Source: Reticulascus tulasneorum (taxonomy: Eukaryota > Ascomycota > Sordariomycetes > Glomerellales > Reticulascaceae). From it: a DNA stretch of 64,000 nt. Shown here one piece after another: positions 24,901-37,933 of the stretch. Under the pieces are notes generated by a model. That model was not told where the DNA came from, did no database searches, and saw only the letters and a program-made list of their open reading frames with translations. Numbering within the stretch: the stretch's first letter is position 1; each line of letters starts with the position of its first letter. A program made the position numbers and the translations under genes. The DNA is taken from contig LSAX01000008.1 in NCBI GenBank assembly GCA_001557505.1, positions 2,046,001 through 2,110,000 on the forward strand, written 5' to 3'.

Positions 24901-27121
24901 AGACAACAATCATAACAAGATATCTTGCTTATTTTACAACCTGCAGTGAGAGAGTACCTTTAAAACCGACCTGCCTTTGGCCGCGCCGCAAGCTGTCTGA
25001 TAAGCGAGCGCATCTTCTGAGGTTCTGTACTTTGACATGACTGCAGCGAGCCTCACTTCGCCTGCTAGATGCCTTGAAATCCAAAGACGAGGCACCGCGT
25101 TTGGCATCGCTTTGCCCCTTACAACTTCGGGGCCTAGCAGCACATGGCACCTCAAGCAGCCGTTCCAAGACTCGAGTTGCTTCCTTCCGGTGGGCTGCAT
25201 CTTATGGACGTCGATTCACACCTCGCCAAGGTAGTTTGGGGCAACGTCCCAAGCTTCAACATGCTGCGGTTTCGGCGTATCCGGAGCCACCCCCAGTTAC
25301 GGCCCGCACGCCACCACTTGAGGAGAGAGAGTAGTCTTACGATGACATCCCGCGAGGCATCTCAACGCCAGACCTAGAATTCTCGCTACTAGTATTGATC
25401 TACACAATTCTAGGACTTGGGAGGCTGTGCCATGGCTGCGAGCGTGACAGCTGAACATCAACGTGGCGGCTTCGAGAGCGGCACGGTGGGTTCTAGATCA
25501 CGACCACCTGCGTCTAAGTGAAGCAGCAACGAACGGTGCAAGCCACCGGAAGACCTCCCCGTGCAGGCAGGCAACCAGACCCTGCCAAGCATCTACTACA
25601 TGTCCCGGTCACATGCTGTGCGATCACCAGCTACTTGATCGACGGCTCGATGGCTACGCCGACGAGGGTTTGCCCAGCAGCTCCGTATAGGTACGCAGGA
25701 GCGGCGGCATGCCAAGCCAACGTCATTGGTTGGCTATCGCTTACACCAGAATCGGGCGGTGCGACCTATGCAATAGAAAGTATAGGCAGGGTCTCTATTG
25801 GGACATGGAATAAGGCAGAATTCATGACAACTTGGATCTTCTGAGCTGCTAGCTACGACAGGACCATATGTTTACACAGCCGCAGTTACCATTCCTGGGA
25901 GGGTTCGCTGCAAACCGCATCCCGAAACGAAAGCATCAACTGCAGGAGGTTGTTTACGCATGACGCTGCAGGTCGCGCCCAGAACTAGACACGTTATTGC
26001 CGGCGGTAGGTCAAGCTGCGAACCATTCCAGCTCGCCCAGAGGAAGAACCCCCATGCCTTGTTCCATGACACCGGCCCCGCCTTGCTGGACAAATTACCA
26101 ACTGAGCAGTTCGTCGCGTGCCTTCGAGCAGGAATAAGAATGACATCGTCCTGGTCTCCCCGCGAATGAGAGATCCCGGTTCTCGCCGGGCGAGGCCTGA
26201 CGCGGAGTGCTGGGCATTCATGCAGGTAGACCAAACCGTCCAACCGCACGCCCCATTTTTCAATAACACGTCGCGGCGCAATTGGCCCATCGCGATCGGG
26301 CTGCGTTATCAATCGATGGAGCCTTTTGAGGCCCCCCAATTCCATCACCTGCACAGCCCCACTTCCCCGAGGCGATCATGATGGTTGAATTACTTAAATA
26401 CAGGCCCGGCGCCAATCCGTGAATGTCCCACGAATGTTAACGTCCCCCACGTACCAATCCCACGCTTTTCAACAGAGAACCGGCCTCCCGGATACAAACA
26501 TCCCACGCGGCCGCCCACCTTGGTCAAGCCTACCCGCTAGCCTTACCATTCCACCGGACTTTCAGGCCTTGGACTGGAGAGTTGGGATCGCCCTCTCCCA
26601 CCCTGGACCTCACCATCGCCACCAGGACAGACATCGGAATGGGCCCAGAGGCTCGATAGCATCGTTCGCCCTCCCAACCGTGTGCCATACAGACCTACCT
26701 CTTTGGTACCTTGATCCGTTCTCTAAAGCCGCATAGCAGCCGCATGCGGGGACCTCCCCCGCTCATTCTTTGACACGGTCAAAGCACAGTCGCCTTGTAG
26801 CCAAGTCCTGCTGCTGTTAGATCTTTTGTTCTCTGTTCGTCTCTGCCGACCAGGTTGTAGTCCTTCCGCGGACTAACACCTGCGTACCCTCAAGGTACTA
26901 CCGTTCCACCCCAAGGTTCCCACCCTCCAGCGAAAGTGGCGGATATCCTCGATACCAGCTATACCAATCTTCTCGAAGCTTGCTACTGCGTATTCGTCGG
27001 ATCCCAAACCTGCTACTGCGACGCGTATCAGGACAGGAAACAATTTGTTGACTCCCCTCCTGTTGAGGATCCTTCTCCGGTGCCTGTGCCGCCATGGAGG
27101 TCACCTACGGCACCTGGTGTC
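21916..27121. other. Gene-poor region, 5.2 kb
   Basis: The first several hundred bases are the GH32 promoter. Beyond that I find no ORF with a recognisable domain, no consistent intron pattern and no intact mobile element. Base composition is unremarkable, with scattered short palindromes. The stretch just before 27122 may hold the 5' leader or an undetected first exon of the zinc-finger gene. Confidence 0.4.
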
Positions 27122-27695
27122 ATGGAGTTTCTACCAGACACCCCCTCATCTTCTTTGGACACTCTGAGCCCGCCAATAAGCCACCGAAACCTCGACCACG
27201 AAGTTGAGAACGGGAGCGAGGACGGGAGCTCGACGTTGACTCCCGAGTCGGGGAGCGGGGCCGTGAGGCTGAGGTTTGGGTGCGGCTGGGGGAGCTGCAC
27301 CAAGGTTTTCCGAAGACCGAGTGACTTAACGTGAATCTCACCTCTCTTCGCTGATATCCGTCTTCTTTGTGGACTTGAGTCGCCTTCCAGGGGGGGACGA
27401 AGCCGAGCTAACAGTCAATATTAGAAAGCACCAACGCTACCACATCAAGGAATACCCGTGCGACGAGGACAACTGTGACAAGGAGTTTGCCACGCAGAAG
27501 GACTTGAAGAGGCATAAGAGGACGCACGAGACGCTGGACGGCGACAGCACAGGTTACCGTTGCCGAGTGGCTGGATGCCGGAAGGCCAAGACGGGGCATG
27601 TCTACAACCGTCGCGATAACTTTATCAGACATCTGAGGACGAAGCATCTGGGGATAAACGTGGACGCCGATGACGGGTTCGGGACTGGTGGCTAA
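27122..27695 (+). CDS. Small C2H2 zinc-finger protein
   Basis: Predicted nuclear DNA-binding protein of 159 residues. Exons are 27122-27330 and 27425-27695; the 94-base GTGAAT...TTAG intron falls inside the first finger. Three fingers are visible. Finger 1 has C-x4-C-x12-H-x3-H (completed across the splice), finger 2 starts YPCDEDNC with the same spacing, and finger 3 starts YRCRVAGC with the longer C-x4-C-x17-H-x4-H. Upstream is a Ser/Pro/acidic segment with no domain. The reading frame stays open about 190 bases upstream of the chosen ATG without another ATG, so a further 5' exon is possible. Target genes are unknown. Confidence 0.75.
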
Positions 27696-29714
27696 GAGGA
27701 TTTAATTCCACAAGCACCCGAGTGGAAGACTCGCGCATGAGCTTTCATGAGGTGGCCTGTGACGCGTAAACGACGATAGGCTGCGGTAAGGTCTCCTTTG
27801 TAAGAGGGACTTCTTTCCAGTGCTGCGATCTGATTACCTGATGAAACAGTTGACTATTTGAAAAGTCTTTTCTTAGCGTAGATGAATAAACAAAGCATGT
27901 TTATCTGATTCCAAAGTTGCCATAAGGCGTGCGGGGATTGCATTGTGTGAGATTGATACTTCGTAAAGGCCAAGGCCGTTCAAGTGTTAGATGAGTACTT
28001 CCGACTAGGCCAGTAAGACTGGGCTTTTCGAGTTCCAGCTTAACAGATGAAAATTATCCAAATACTACGCACCCGACAAGGGAATTGAGCAAGCTCGCCC
28101 CCCGTATAAGCCGACCTGTGGCCGAGACTCCGAACGGCGGAAGTCACATATTCATGAAGGTATAAGCCCGAAACGGACCGACCGGACGAGCCTTTTGATG
28201 GTAGAGGAGAGGTTGAAATATACATACGGAAGGTATCCCACGTGGGCGGCATCTAGCGATCGATTGGCTGGAATGCTTTAGAACCGGCCTACTTTAGCTC
28301 AAGGTTCGACACCAGCTTAGTGCTCGCTGATGGCCGACTAGCGTTTTCGACGGAGCTCCCTCATCACAGCACGATGGTAGTGGGGAACGCAGCGGATTAC
28401 GCGCCAGAAGCCGAGCAGGGTTTTCCGGTAGAGATCCGAGGTGAGATTGGACATTTGCCAGAGACAGGGAAATCGGAACGGCAATGCGAGTGAGAGCTAG
28501 GAGCTTTGTCTAGAAAGGGAAGTTCGTTCTGGGCTGGGACGGCCGTCCCAGCACGCAAGAAGCCACGAAGACTTCCGAAAACATCTAGAAAAACACCACC
28601 CCCGGATCTTGGCTTCTTGGCAGGTCAATCACCAGAATCTGATTGGGAAACAAGCAATCGCCAAGAGCGCCCGCCCGGTATTTCACTGCATGGGCGTCCG
28701 ACGGGGGGAGCCGCAACGGCGTTTTCGATGTCGTCTGTTCTAGCTGATGCACATCTTCTCGAACATGATCGATTCACTCGCTGTCCCTCGATGATTGATA
28801 CCTGAGAATTAGAAAAACGCAGCTAGAGAAAATACGTCAGCACTCCGGCGTGGAGATCGTTCGTATTCCCCAGCTGCGAAAACGTGTCGCGACCGGGGAC
28901 GCGGATTGGCTGGGTGTTTTTGGCGGGCGATTGCGATGGGGCGAGGCTGGATGTGCCGGATATGCGTGTCGGTGGAGGGATCGCGTTAGCTCGTCGAGCT
29001 GCAAAGCCCGGACAGGATGGGGCCCAAGAATACTTTGAAGATTTGGCAGTGAATCGGGGACTTGGGGGCTTTGTGACGACACTTGCCAAGCAACAGAGCC
29101 GTTGCATGCAAGCAGAGATCCGGAATGCTTGACCGAGCTTGGCGATGCAGTTCCCGCCCGTGTGGCTGACTCCGTCGACGAGGCACACTCGTACGACTCA
29201 ATCCCCATAGCTTGGGCAGCAGACAGCGGCGTTGCGCCTCAGCTCGGTAGCTCGATTCTGCTAGGGCGGTACAGGGCTCTGGTCGCGGACATGTTTTTGT
29301 CTTGGCGATCACAATTGGCCCCTGGCCTGGAGATGATGTGCCGGCTTGGCCTGGTGTTAGTCCCGCCCCGGTCATAGGTCTCGTCTGGCTGGCAGGATAG
29401 ATGGATCGGGATGCACTATCGACGCTCATTCCACACCACCATCAAGCCGGAGCCACCTCGACAGACTAGAGCTCGCTACCACTCTGATTCCAATTTGACG
29501 AGGCGATTCCGACCCTGCCTGTGCGTCCCGATGATGCTTTCCATGCAGGCGGGTTCTATAAGAGCCCACGACCGCTGCCACCCACCCCCCCATATAAGCT
29601 TCCGTCTTCCCTCCCGTTCTCCTCCTTCGCGTAGCCATCTTCCCAGCACCGAGGTTTCGCTGCTGCTGTTGACGAAGACGATTCCCAGCAAGAACCTGCC
29701 TCATAGAAGCAGCC
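27696..29714. promoter_or_regulatory. Intergenic region with phosphate-transporter promoter
   Basis: No gene is supported between the zinc-finger gene and the PHO84-like gene. The last 300 bases should be the transporter promoter: TATA-like sequences lie at about 29553 (CTATAAG) and 29592 (ATATAAG). I see no CACGTG phosphate-response core in those 300 bases. Other ORFs here lack recognisable features. Confidence 0.4.
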
Positions 29715-31741
29715 ATGGCCACCATGCTTGAGCCCGCCGGCAACGGCCAGAGGGAGCCCACCGCCGCCGAAGCCAAGGCGAACATGACATCTGGCGGAAA
29801 CGTAGCGTTCCACAACTTCAACAACGACTTCGCCCACGTCACGGACCTGAACCAGCGTCGTCGTCTTGCGCTCGCTGAAATCGACAAGGCGCCGTTCGGG
29901 TGGTACCATGTTCGAGCCATCGCCGTCGCGGGTATTGGCTTCTTCACCGACTCGTACGACATCTTCTCCATCGGTCTCGTCACATCCAGTAAGTCACTGC
30001 TTCGCATTTTACGATACATGTCCTAATATGTCACAGTGTTGGGCATAGTCTACTTTGGCGGCAAGATTCCAGCCAACTCGGACACGGCTATCAAGGTCTC
30101 TACGTCTGGCGGTACCGTCATTGGCCAACTTGCCTTCGGCGCACTTGCGGATATTTTGGGAAGGAAGAAGATGGTACGCCCTCTCTAGTCTGTGGTTTGA
30201 TCGTTAGCTTACAGTCCGCAGTATGGTCTTGAGTTGATCATCATCATCTTCGCTACCCTCGCCCAGGCTCTATCGTCCGGTTCCCCCTCAATCGATCTCG
30301 TAGGCCTCATCATCTTCTGGAGGGTCATCATGGGTATCGGTATCGGAGGAGACTACCCGTTGTCCGCAATCATCACATCGGAGTTCGCAACGACCAAGTG
30401 GCGAGGCCTGATGATGAACTCGGTGTTTGCCATGCAGGGTATCGGCCAGTTGACCGCCGGCATCATGCTGCTCATCGTCACCGCCGGCTTCAAGGACTCG
30501 CTCTCCAGTGCCGCCTCGGCGACGGCCTGCCACACCAACGGTGCATGCATCCAGTCAGTCGACAAGATGTGGCGCATCATCATCGGCTTTGGTGCTGTTC
30601 CCGGCTGTATCGCCCTGTATTGTTTGTGGCCCGCTCGATTGCATCGCTCGTCGGTCCGTGCTAACCCGTAACAGTCCGTCTCACCATCCCCGAGACCCCT
30701 CGGTACACTTTCGACATTGAAAGAGACGTCGCCAAGGCCGTCAGTGATGCCGACTTTTACCGCAACGGCAAGTGGGGTGAGCCCGAAGTCGACGAGGCTG
30801 CCCAGGTCGCTGCCAAGGTCCAAGCCCGGACGCAACTGGATATTCCCAAGGCTTCATGGGGCGACTTTGGTCGCCACTACCGCAAGTGGAAGAATCTCAA
30901 GACTCTTCTCGGTACCTCGCTGTCATGGTTCTTCCTGGTTCGTGAACACATCTTGGCATTACATAGTCAAACTACTAACAGACCCACCTAGGATATTGCC
31001 TTCTACGGTCTCGGCCTCAACAACGCCATCATCCTGGCCGCCATCGGATGGTCCGGCGGAAGCAACGTATACCACATCTACTACAACACGGCCGTCGGTA
31101 ACCTCATCCTTGTTTGCGCCGGTGCCGTCCCGGGATACTGGGTCTCGGCCGCGCTGATCGACACCATCGGCCGCAAGCCAGTCCAGTTTTTCGGCTTCTT
31201 CATGCTCACCCTACTGTTCTGCGTCATCGGCTTCGACTACTGGAACCTGTCCGGCTCGGCACTCCTGGCGCTCTACACACTCGCCCAGTTCTTCTTCAAC
31301 GCCGGCCCCAACTCCACCACCTTCGTCGTGCCCGGCGAGTGCTTCCCCACGCGATACAGATCGACATCCCACGGTATCTCTGCTGCATCCGGAAAGGTCG
31401 GCGCCATCATCGCGCAGGTAGTATTCGGGCCGCTCAGGACCATCGGCGCCGACTCCACGAAGGCGAAGACGGATCCCAGATACAACACGCCGTGGTTAAA
31501 CCACATCATGCAGATCTTTGCGCTGTTTATGCTGTGTGGCTTCTTGACTACGTTCTTGATTCCCGAGACGGCGAGAAGGACTCTGGAGGAGCTGGCTGGC
31601 GAGGACGAACTGTGAGTTTCCCATCTGTTCGTGGACACACATAAGCTAACTATCGACAGCACCGACACTGCCATCTCGCCCAATGACAGCCACAATAAAG
31701 AGAGGTCTGCCGAGGCGGCTCGGAACGACAACTCGTCTTAG
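29715..31741 (+). CDS. PHO84: Phosphate:H+ symporter, PHO84-like (MFS)
   Basis: High-affinity inorganic phosphate uptake at the plasma membrane, 591 residues, 12 membrane helices expected. Six exons: 29715-29988, 30037-30173, 30222-30621, 30675-30937, 30992-31611, 31660-31741, with introns of 48-54 bases, all in frame. Family marks are clear: GFFTDSYDIF in helix 1, the GRKK loop after helix 3, the PHO84 hallmark GIGGDYPLSA, PETPRYTF before the central cytoplasmic loop, and PGECFPTRYRS in the C-terminal half. The short last exon gives a hydrophilic Asn/Ser-rich cytosolic tail. Expression is normally induced by phosphate starvation in fungi; the local promoter does not show this by eye. Confidence 0.95.
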
Positions 31742-32213
31742 ATGTGCTATAGTAATTTGATGTATTTGCTGCAAGACTCGTAGTCTAGACCGTCGCTGTT
31801 TGGATACCCATACAATCTTTATACTGTATTATGGCTTGGCTGGCTGGATAGAAGGGCATGGCTTTCTGTAGATATATCACAGATCATAGAATATTCAAGC
31901 GGCTCTCACTCGTACTCACTGCTGCTGTACTTGTTGATTCGAAAGCCATGGATGTGCGTTTCTAATCGTGAGTCGACCGATGAGGATGGCGACATATGAG
32001 TATGAGTGCTAAATGTACAGTGCGCACTGTACTTGTACACTGCCCACCCGCCAAGCCAATGACGTGAACCCCGCTTGCTGGCTGCAGGGACGCAACGACT
32101 ACCCCGCCAAGCTCACAGGCCTCCACTGCAACTTACTCACTGCGTGCTACAAAACCACCACCAAGCTCCGGCTTTCCGACCGTTCATCAGCATCCCCAAA
32201 GCATATCCTCGAG
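31742..32213. other. Intergenic region, PHO84-like to SRO7-like gene
   Basis: Contains the 3' flank of the transporter and the promoter of the WD40 gene. No gene is seen. The frame of the downstream gene is open upstream of its ATG but shows no family-like sequence. Confidence 0.4.
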
Positions 32214-35200
32214 ATGGCTGCCTTTCTTCGAGGTAAGCAGGCAGGCATGCAAAAGGACCTGTCCGCGTCCATCCTGCCCGAACTCTTTGCGCCGGATGAT
32301 CAGGCTCGCTACGGCATCAATTCGCAAGTTAGGTACGGGCTTCAGCTGACGACGCGCCATCCTCGGCCCCTTGAATGTCAAGTTTCTAATGAGCTCGCAA
32401 TAGTTGCCTTGCCTACGATCCCGTACAATCACTCCTCGCCGTCGCCACGAACGAGTCGAAGTTCGGCCCCGGCAAGATCTTCGTCTTTGGCCAGAACCGA
32501 GTCCAGAAGACGATTGAACCACCCAGACGGACGTCGTTCAGGCTTCTACAGTTCACCATCAATCGGCTCGTGACTCTGGATGCGAAGAACGAGCTTGGGA
32601 TATGGGACCTCGACACCGCGCAACGGATTGCTGGACTCGTAGCCCCGGGCAATGTGGCCTCCCTGGTGACCGATCCGATGCTGGATTGGGCGTTCCTCGG
32701 CCTGTCGTCGGGAGAGGTAATGGCGTACGACTTGGACCGGGAGCGATTGGCCAACTCGTTTCGGCTGCCGAACTTCTGGAGGCAGCACGATCCGAAGGCG
32801 AGGGCGGTCAGTCTGGTGTCCATATCGCTGCACCCGAGGGACATTGGCCAGCTGTTGATCGCATACACCACGGGGGCGGTGATCTACTCGTTCAAGCAGA
32901 ACGCTCCCATCAAGTACTTCGAGTATGTGCTGCAGCCGGGTGCGCCGGGCGGCAACGGTGCGGCGGTGGATTCCGTGCGCAGGCCGACCCTGTCGCATGC
33001 CATCTGGCATCCGTCAGGCACATTCATCCTCACGGCACACGACGACGGGAGCTTGGTGGTCTGGGATCCGAAAGACGGAAGGGTTGTCATGGCAAGGACG
33101 CTCACCGAAACTAAAGTCGATCAGCCGCAGCCGAACGCGGCGCCAAAGGGCTTCGTCGAGCCTTTTACCAGGATTGCCTGGTGTTGTAAGGAGAACCCAG
33201 ACGACACGGGGCTTTTGATCGCCGGTGGCCAGGCGATGGATGCCCCGCAAAAGGGATTGACCTTCATTGACCTCGGCCCCACGCCGGTTTATGCGACGTC
33301 TTCCTGGCAGGTCCTGACGACTCACTTCAACGGCAGGCGACATATCACACTGCCCACGCCTCCTGGGGCACAGATCAACGACTTTCTCCTGATTCCACGA
33401 TCATCGCCATACTTTGCCGGCGCGCAGGACCCGTTAGCGATCATGACCCTCATCACGTCGGGCGAGCTCATTACCCTCAGTTTCCCATCTGGATACCCCA
33501 TTAGCCCCACCAATCAGCTTCACCCATCCGTCTCCTTTATACACCCCTACGTCTCGAGGTTTGCTGTGCAGACGGTGGATCGAGGCAGGTGGCTGGGCAT
33601 GGTCGAAACGAGGAACCAAGGGGAGATGCTCCTCAAAGGCGGGGCCGAAGCAGTGAAGCCGAAGCGAAGATACGAGGGTAGGACAATCTTCCAGGTTGCT
33701 CACGGAGATAGCACGGTGAGAATATGGGATGCAGGGCATGCGGATGAGATTGAGAATCCGACGCAGCTGCAGGTGGACGTCGCGCGGGCTCTCGACCGCT
33801 ACGAGGACATCGAGATCACGGCGATGAACATGGCTCCCAACACGGGCGAGTTCGCTGCGGGCACAAAATCTGGTGAGGTGGTGATCTACCGTTGGGGTGG
33901 AAACAAGCTCTTCGGCAGAGACCAGCCGCAGCAACTGGATTCAAACCCGGGCGGCCTGACCGACATCAGCTCGAGGGCGGAACCCCCGCTTAAAGAGGGT
34001 TTGCAGCCGTGGATTCTCTACGAAATGATGCAGGGCCCCGTAACCGCAGTATGCGTATCCGATATTGGCTTCGTCGCTGTGGGATCAGAGGGTGGCTTCT
34101 TCAGCATTATTGATTTACGGGGGCCGTCGGTGATCTTCCATGCCTCGGTCGCGGAGTTCGCCAAGCAGGAAAAGCGGTCCTCCTTCATTCGCGGCTCATC
34201 CAGTGCCTCCGCCGGTGCCCGGGAATGGCCTGTCGCAATCGAGTTTGGCGTCATGACGCTGGAGGGCGACAACTACTCGAGCATCGCCTGTTTTGTAGGG
34301 ACAAACCTGGGCAAGGTCGCCACCTTCAAGCTGCTGCCTGCGAACAACAGCTACTCCGCGAAGCTGGCGGGCGTCCAGGCGTTTGATGGCAAAGTGGTCG
34401 CGTTGTGTCCAATAGTCACGGAGACGGGCAAACCAGCAGCTGCCACGGGGCCGATTGTTGCCGGACTACGAAACGGCCAACAGGTCCACGGCGTGCTGAT
34501 AGTTGGTAAGTTCCCCAGAGCGGTCCCTCCTCATGTGTCTAACCGTAAGCAGTCACCCAAACCGAAATTCGGATTTTCAAACCCGCTACTTCCAAAGGAG
34601 CCTCCAAGTCCTTCGATGATGTCCTCTGCGATGCGGCGAACGTCACGGAGTTTGAGCTCCACGGCGTGGCAATTGTCGGCGTCTTTGGCGACCGTACAAC
34701 CCGCGCATACTCTATTCCCGGCCTGAAAGAGATTGGTAAAGCAACATTGCCGATGCTGGACAGCAGCCGCAGCACCACAGCAGTTGTCTCGCAGACTGGC
34801 GACATCTTTGGCTGGACCGGGCCTAGTGAGCTTGCGGTTGTTCACCTATGGGGAACCGGCAAGGCGCTGCCCGTGAGCGCCGATATCCTCATCAACCCGG
34901 AGCTGGCAACGCCTCCTCGGCCTACAATATCAAACATGCAATGGATTTCGGGCACGCAGTATGTCTCGCCTACCGACTTGGACCTTCTCATCGCGCCAGA
35001 TCGACCCCCCAGCAAGAGGATGGTCGCCGCCGCCGCAGCAGAGCAGCGGATGGGGCGTGGCGGGTCTGGAACGACCAGTCCGCGAGCAGGTGGGGGCCAG
35101 GAGGGTTGGGGCGACTATCTCACCAGGCAGCTCAATGAGCGTACGGAGAAGCTGAACCTGATGGGCGACAGCATGGACAACTTGTCGAATCAGAGCCAGG

Positions 35201-35283
35201 GGTGGGCTGATGACGTCGGGAAGTACATTAATAAGCAGAAGAGGAATGTTCTATTGGGGGGTATTAAGGGCAAGTTCCTGTGA
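32214..35283 (+). CDS. SRO7: Sro7/tomosyn/Lgl-family WD40 protein of polarised exocytosis
   Basis: Regulator of SNARE assembly at the plasma membrane that acts with the exocyst and Rab GTPases in polar growth; 983 residues. Exons: 32214-32332, 32404-34505, 34553-35283. The N-terminus (MAAFLRGKQAG, then DQARYGINSQV) is typical of the fungal family. WD-like blades follow over about 40-880, for example HPSGTFILTAHDDGSLVVWD, and a C-terminal R-SNARE-like amphipathic segment lies at about 920-980, ending KRNVLLGGIKGKFL. A Gly/Ala-rich linker precedes that tail. The first donor is GTACGG at 32333; using the earlier GTTAGG would break the frame. The ATG lies in a good context (GAGATGG). Confidence 0.93.
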
Positions 35284-35719
35284 GCGGTGATGGCACAATG
35301 GATCAACGCTTGATGGGGAAGGGTACCTGGTTAGATGGCGTTGTTGGATTAGGCGCGTCTGATTTGGCGCGTCTGATTTGGATCGTTCTCGGTAGCCGCA
35401 CTGGCGTACTAGTGGCCGAAATAAGTCTCCGCCTTTTGCAAGTAATAAACTATTCTGGGCATGCATGTCCGGGGCTTATGCCTGACATAGTGCCTAGCTG
35501 TAACGACTTGGTACAACTGTCACTATTTTATAGAAGGGCCCAAAAATGGAGCCGGATCCCTCACCATTGAATGTACATACGTAGATCAGCAAGAACCAAG
35601 CTCATCGTGCAGCAGATGGCGGATTAAACTCGGTCCGTCCGTTAATATCCCCACTTCAAACACACGCGTGATGATGCGACCCATCGCAAAGCGCTAATGT
35701 CTCGCTGCATAAAGTGAAA
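35284..35719. other. Intergenic region at the edge of an AT-rich island
   Basis: 3' flank of the SRO7-like gene, becoming AT-rich toward the BTB gene. No gene is seen. Confidence 0.4.
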
Positions 35720-36648
35720 ATGACATCTCAAGATCCTATATTGTCGGTAAACATAGCGCCAGATGGAGACGTCATATTCGTCGTGGGCGATGAGGAGCGT
35801 CAGCTAAGAGTCTACTCGCTATTTCTCCGAACCGTTTCTAAGGTGTTTAACGCCATGCTGGGTCCTTACTATAGTGAAGGCGCCAATCTTTCCTGCGATA
35901 GTCCCAAGGAAATCTCTTTGCCCGAAGATGACCCTGAGGCTCTGGAAATCATCTTTAACATCATTCACTTCCGTATGGATGCTGTCGGCGATCAGTTTGA
36001 ACCAGGAACTGTGCTTCGTTTGGCGATTGCAGTGGACAAGTACGACTTGACAGAGGCGTTGCGGCTGTCTATTCGGGAATGGTTGCACTGTACAAATACC
36101 AAAGACCCTGATAGACTATGGCAATTGGCCAGGGCGTCTTATTTGCTTCGTAATCATCAGGCTTTCGAGGCCAATACTCTTGGTCTCCTGTACTATTACG
36201 GAGGGTCCTATTTTCGACTCGATGGTATAGACGGAACGCCTACCGATATTGAGGGTCGATTTGCAGGTAAATCTGCTTATAGTCTGCTTATTAGTATACT
36301 GTAGCTAATACTGACGAGTTAATAGTTATGATGGAGGAACGTCGAGGTCGGCTTCGTTTGGAAATAGTCTGTCGTGCTGCTCGATCAGAGTTACAGACAA
36401 AAGGCAAGCGTAAATATGCGGGGAGCAAGCTTGATCCGAATCAAATCTCAACAACCTCGGTTTGCAATGCTATCAAATCTCTCCCAGTTTCCTCGGTAGA
36501 AGATATCTGGGGGGGCATCTCCGAGGACACGAAGAGCGAAGATGAGCTTGCCCAAGTAATGATTGCGGAACTCATTGCTCAAGGCTTTGGTGGGCTATGC
36601 CTTACTTGTGTCCGTACTGGGGAAGAACACGAGAATCACAGTAACTAA
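35720..36648 (+). CDS. BTB/POZ-domain protein
   Basis: 289 residues from exons 35720-36266 and 36326-36648 (59-base intron GTAAAT...ATAG). The BTB fold covers about residues 12-125: GDVIFVVGDEER, the LRVYSLFLRTVSKVFNAML core, then ISLPEDDPEALEIIFNIIH. BTB proteins form dimers and often serve as adaptors for Cul3 ubiquitin ligases, but fungal stand-alone BTB proteins of this type have no known common function. No partner domain such as MATH, Kelch or zinc finger is visible. Codons end in A or T more often than in neighbouring genes, and the gene lies in an AT-rich island, so it may have a separate history. Confidence 0.85.
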
Positions 36649-37933
36649 GGAAAAAAGCATATATCGATGAGAGTAAATCTATTACTAGCGTCTATCTTAC
36701 ACTTACCTTCTAGCGAGGGGTCAACGTTTCAAGACACTTACACCTGTCTTAGTCGCCGCAAGGCATCACACTGACTTTGGCCATTCTAAACACGGACATG
36801 CCTCGTAGGTACGAAAGGCTAACAGAGCGCTTAGAAATAATATTCTCTTTGATTTTTAAGACATATAATCCGCTGTTGATACTATATCCCCTGATCGGTT
36901 AATTACAATAGTCCCTATCAGACGGTCAGACAGTCAACGGAGTAAAAACACGCTCATCGTTACTAACTGCTATAGATAAAACCCTAGGATAATCACCGTG
37001 CAGACCTCTGCATATAATAGCTAGGCATAACACCTGTAGTGTAGACCTCAACATGAATAACTTGCTATACTCTCACATAACAGTACTTGACTTCATTGCA
37101 CAGGACTTGAAATGTGTGGCGTGATCAGCAGTACTCATGCTGCGCTCGTCAAGCAGTACGCTTAGCCCATCGGACAGCTAACTACTGTAGCACTAGGCTT
37201 ATGTTATAGCTGTTAAATCTTGCCAGGTTAAGAGTCCTATAATTAAGTGCAGTACCGTCGCATAGATCTACATCGTAATACATAGTCACAGTAATATCGA
37301 TATAAATTTAAGAGAGGTACATACTGGTTGCTACGAGGCATGACATTTACTTACGTTATTTGCCCTGGCAAATACGAAGGACACCAGTCCTCTTTCCCGT
37401 CCCGTATCCACGTGGTAGTAGGCCTGCGTGCCGAGTATTATTCCGCACTTCCATCATCACTAGAGACTGACTAAGCACATTAGGACTTACTAGAGTTATA
37501 TAGAGGTTTCGGTGTAGCAGCAATTAAAAAAGCTTCTACCGGCATCTTATTACCGTAGGTCGATTTCGAGGTAATTTTGACCAATCCAATGCCTAATGTG
37601 ATCGACCGGCTCCGCTTAGCCGCCTATACCAGGAACTCCGGGCACTGGAGAACCGGAGTTACGGTTATATTGGAAATCGCCGTGTGGAATGACTCGCCGA
37701 ACCTTATCTAATCACACAGCTTTCAGTGGGTTGAAAGGGTGCTTTGTAAGTTATCAAGTCATGGCGTGGCATGCGTTTGGTTACTTATATAAAGGAGTTG
37801 ATAACTAAGATGAATACTGCTCTCCATATTCAAGCATCGCAAGCGTACTCAATCATCACAAGCAACTCAAACTGTAATTCGCAACATCGGGATTCTACAA
37901 ACCGTATAAGCCACCGAAAAGAGAATCATCAAA
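36649..37933. repeat. AT-rich, TpA-rich gene-free segment, possibly a mutated repeat relic
   Basis: From about 36650 to 37800 the sequence is visibly richer in A/T and in TA steps than the rest of the window, and no ORF of length or character is present. Such segments in ascomycetes often are transposon copies eroded by repeat-induced point mutation. I cannot recognise a particular element or terminal repeats, so this is an inference. The last 100 bases should contain the promoter of the oxidoreductase gene. Confidence 0.4.

Noticed and set aside
28300..28320. GGTTCGACACC resembling a tRNA B box
   Set aside because: No matching A box or cloverleaf arms at the right distance upstream.
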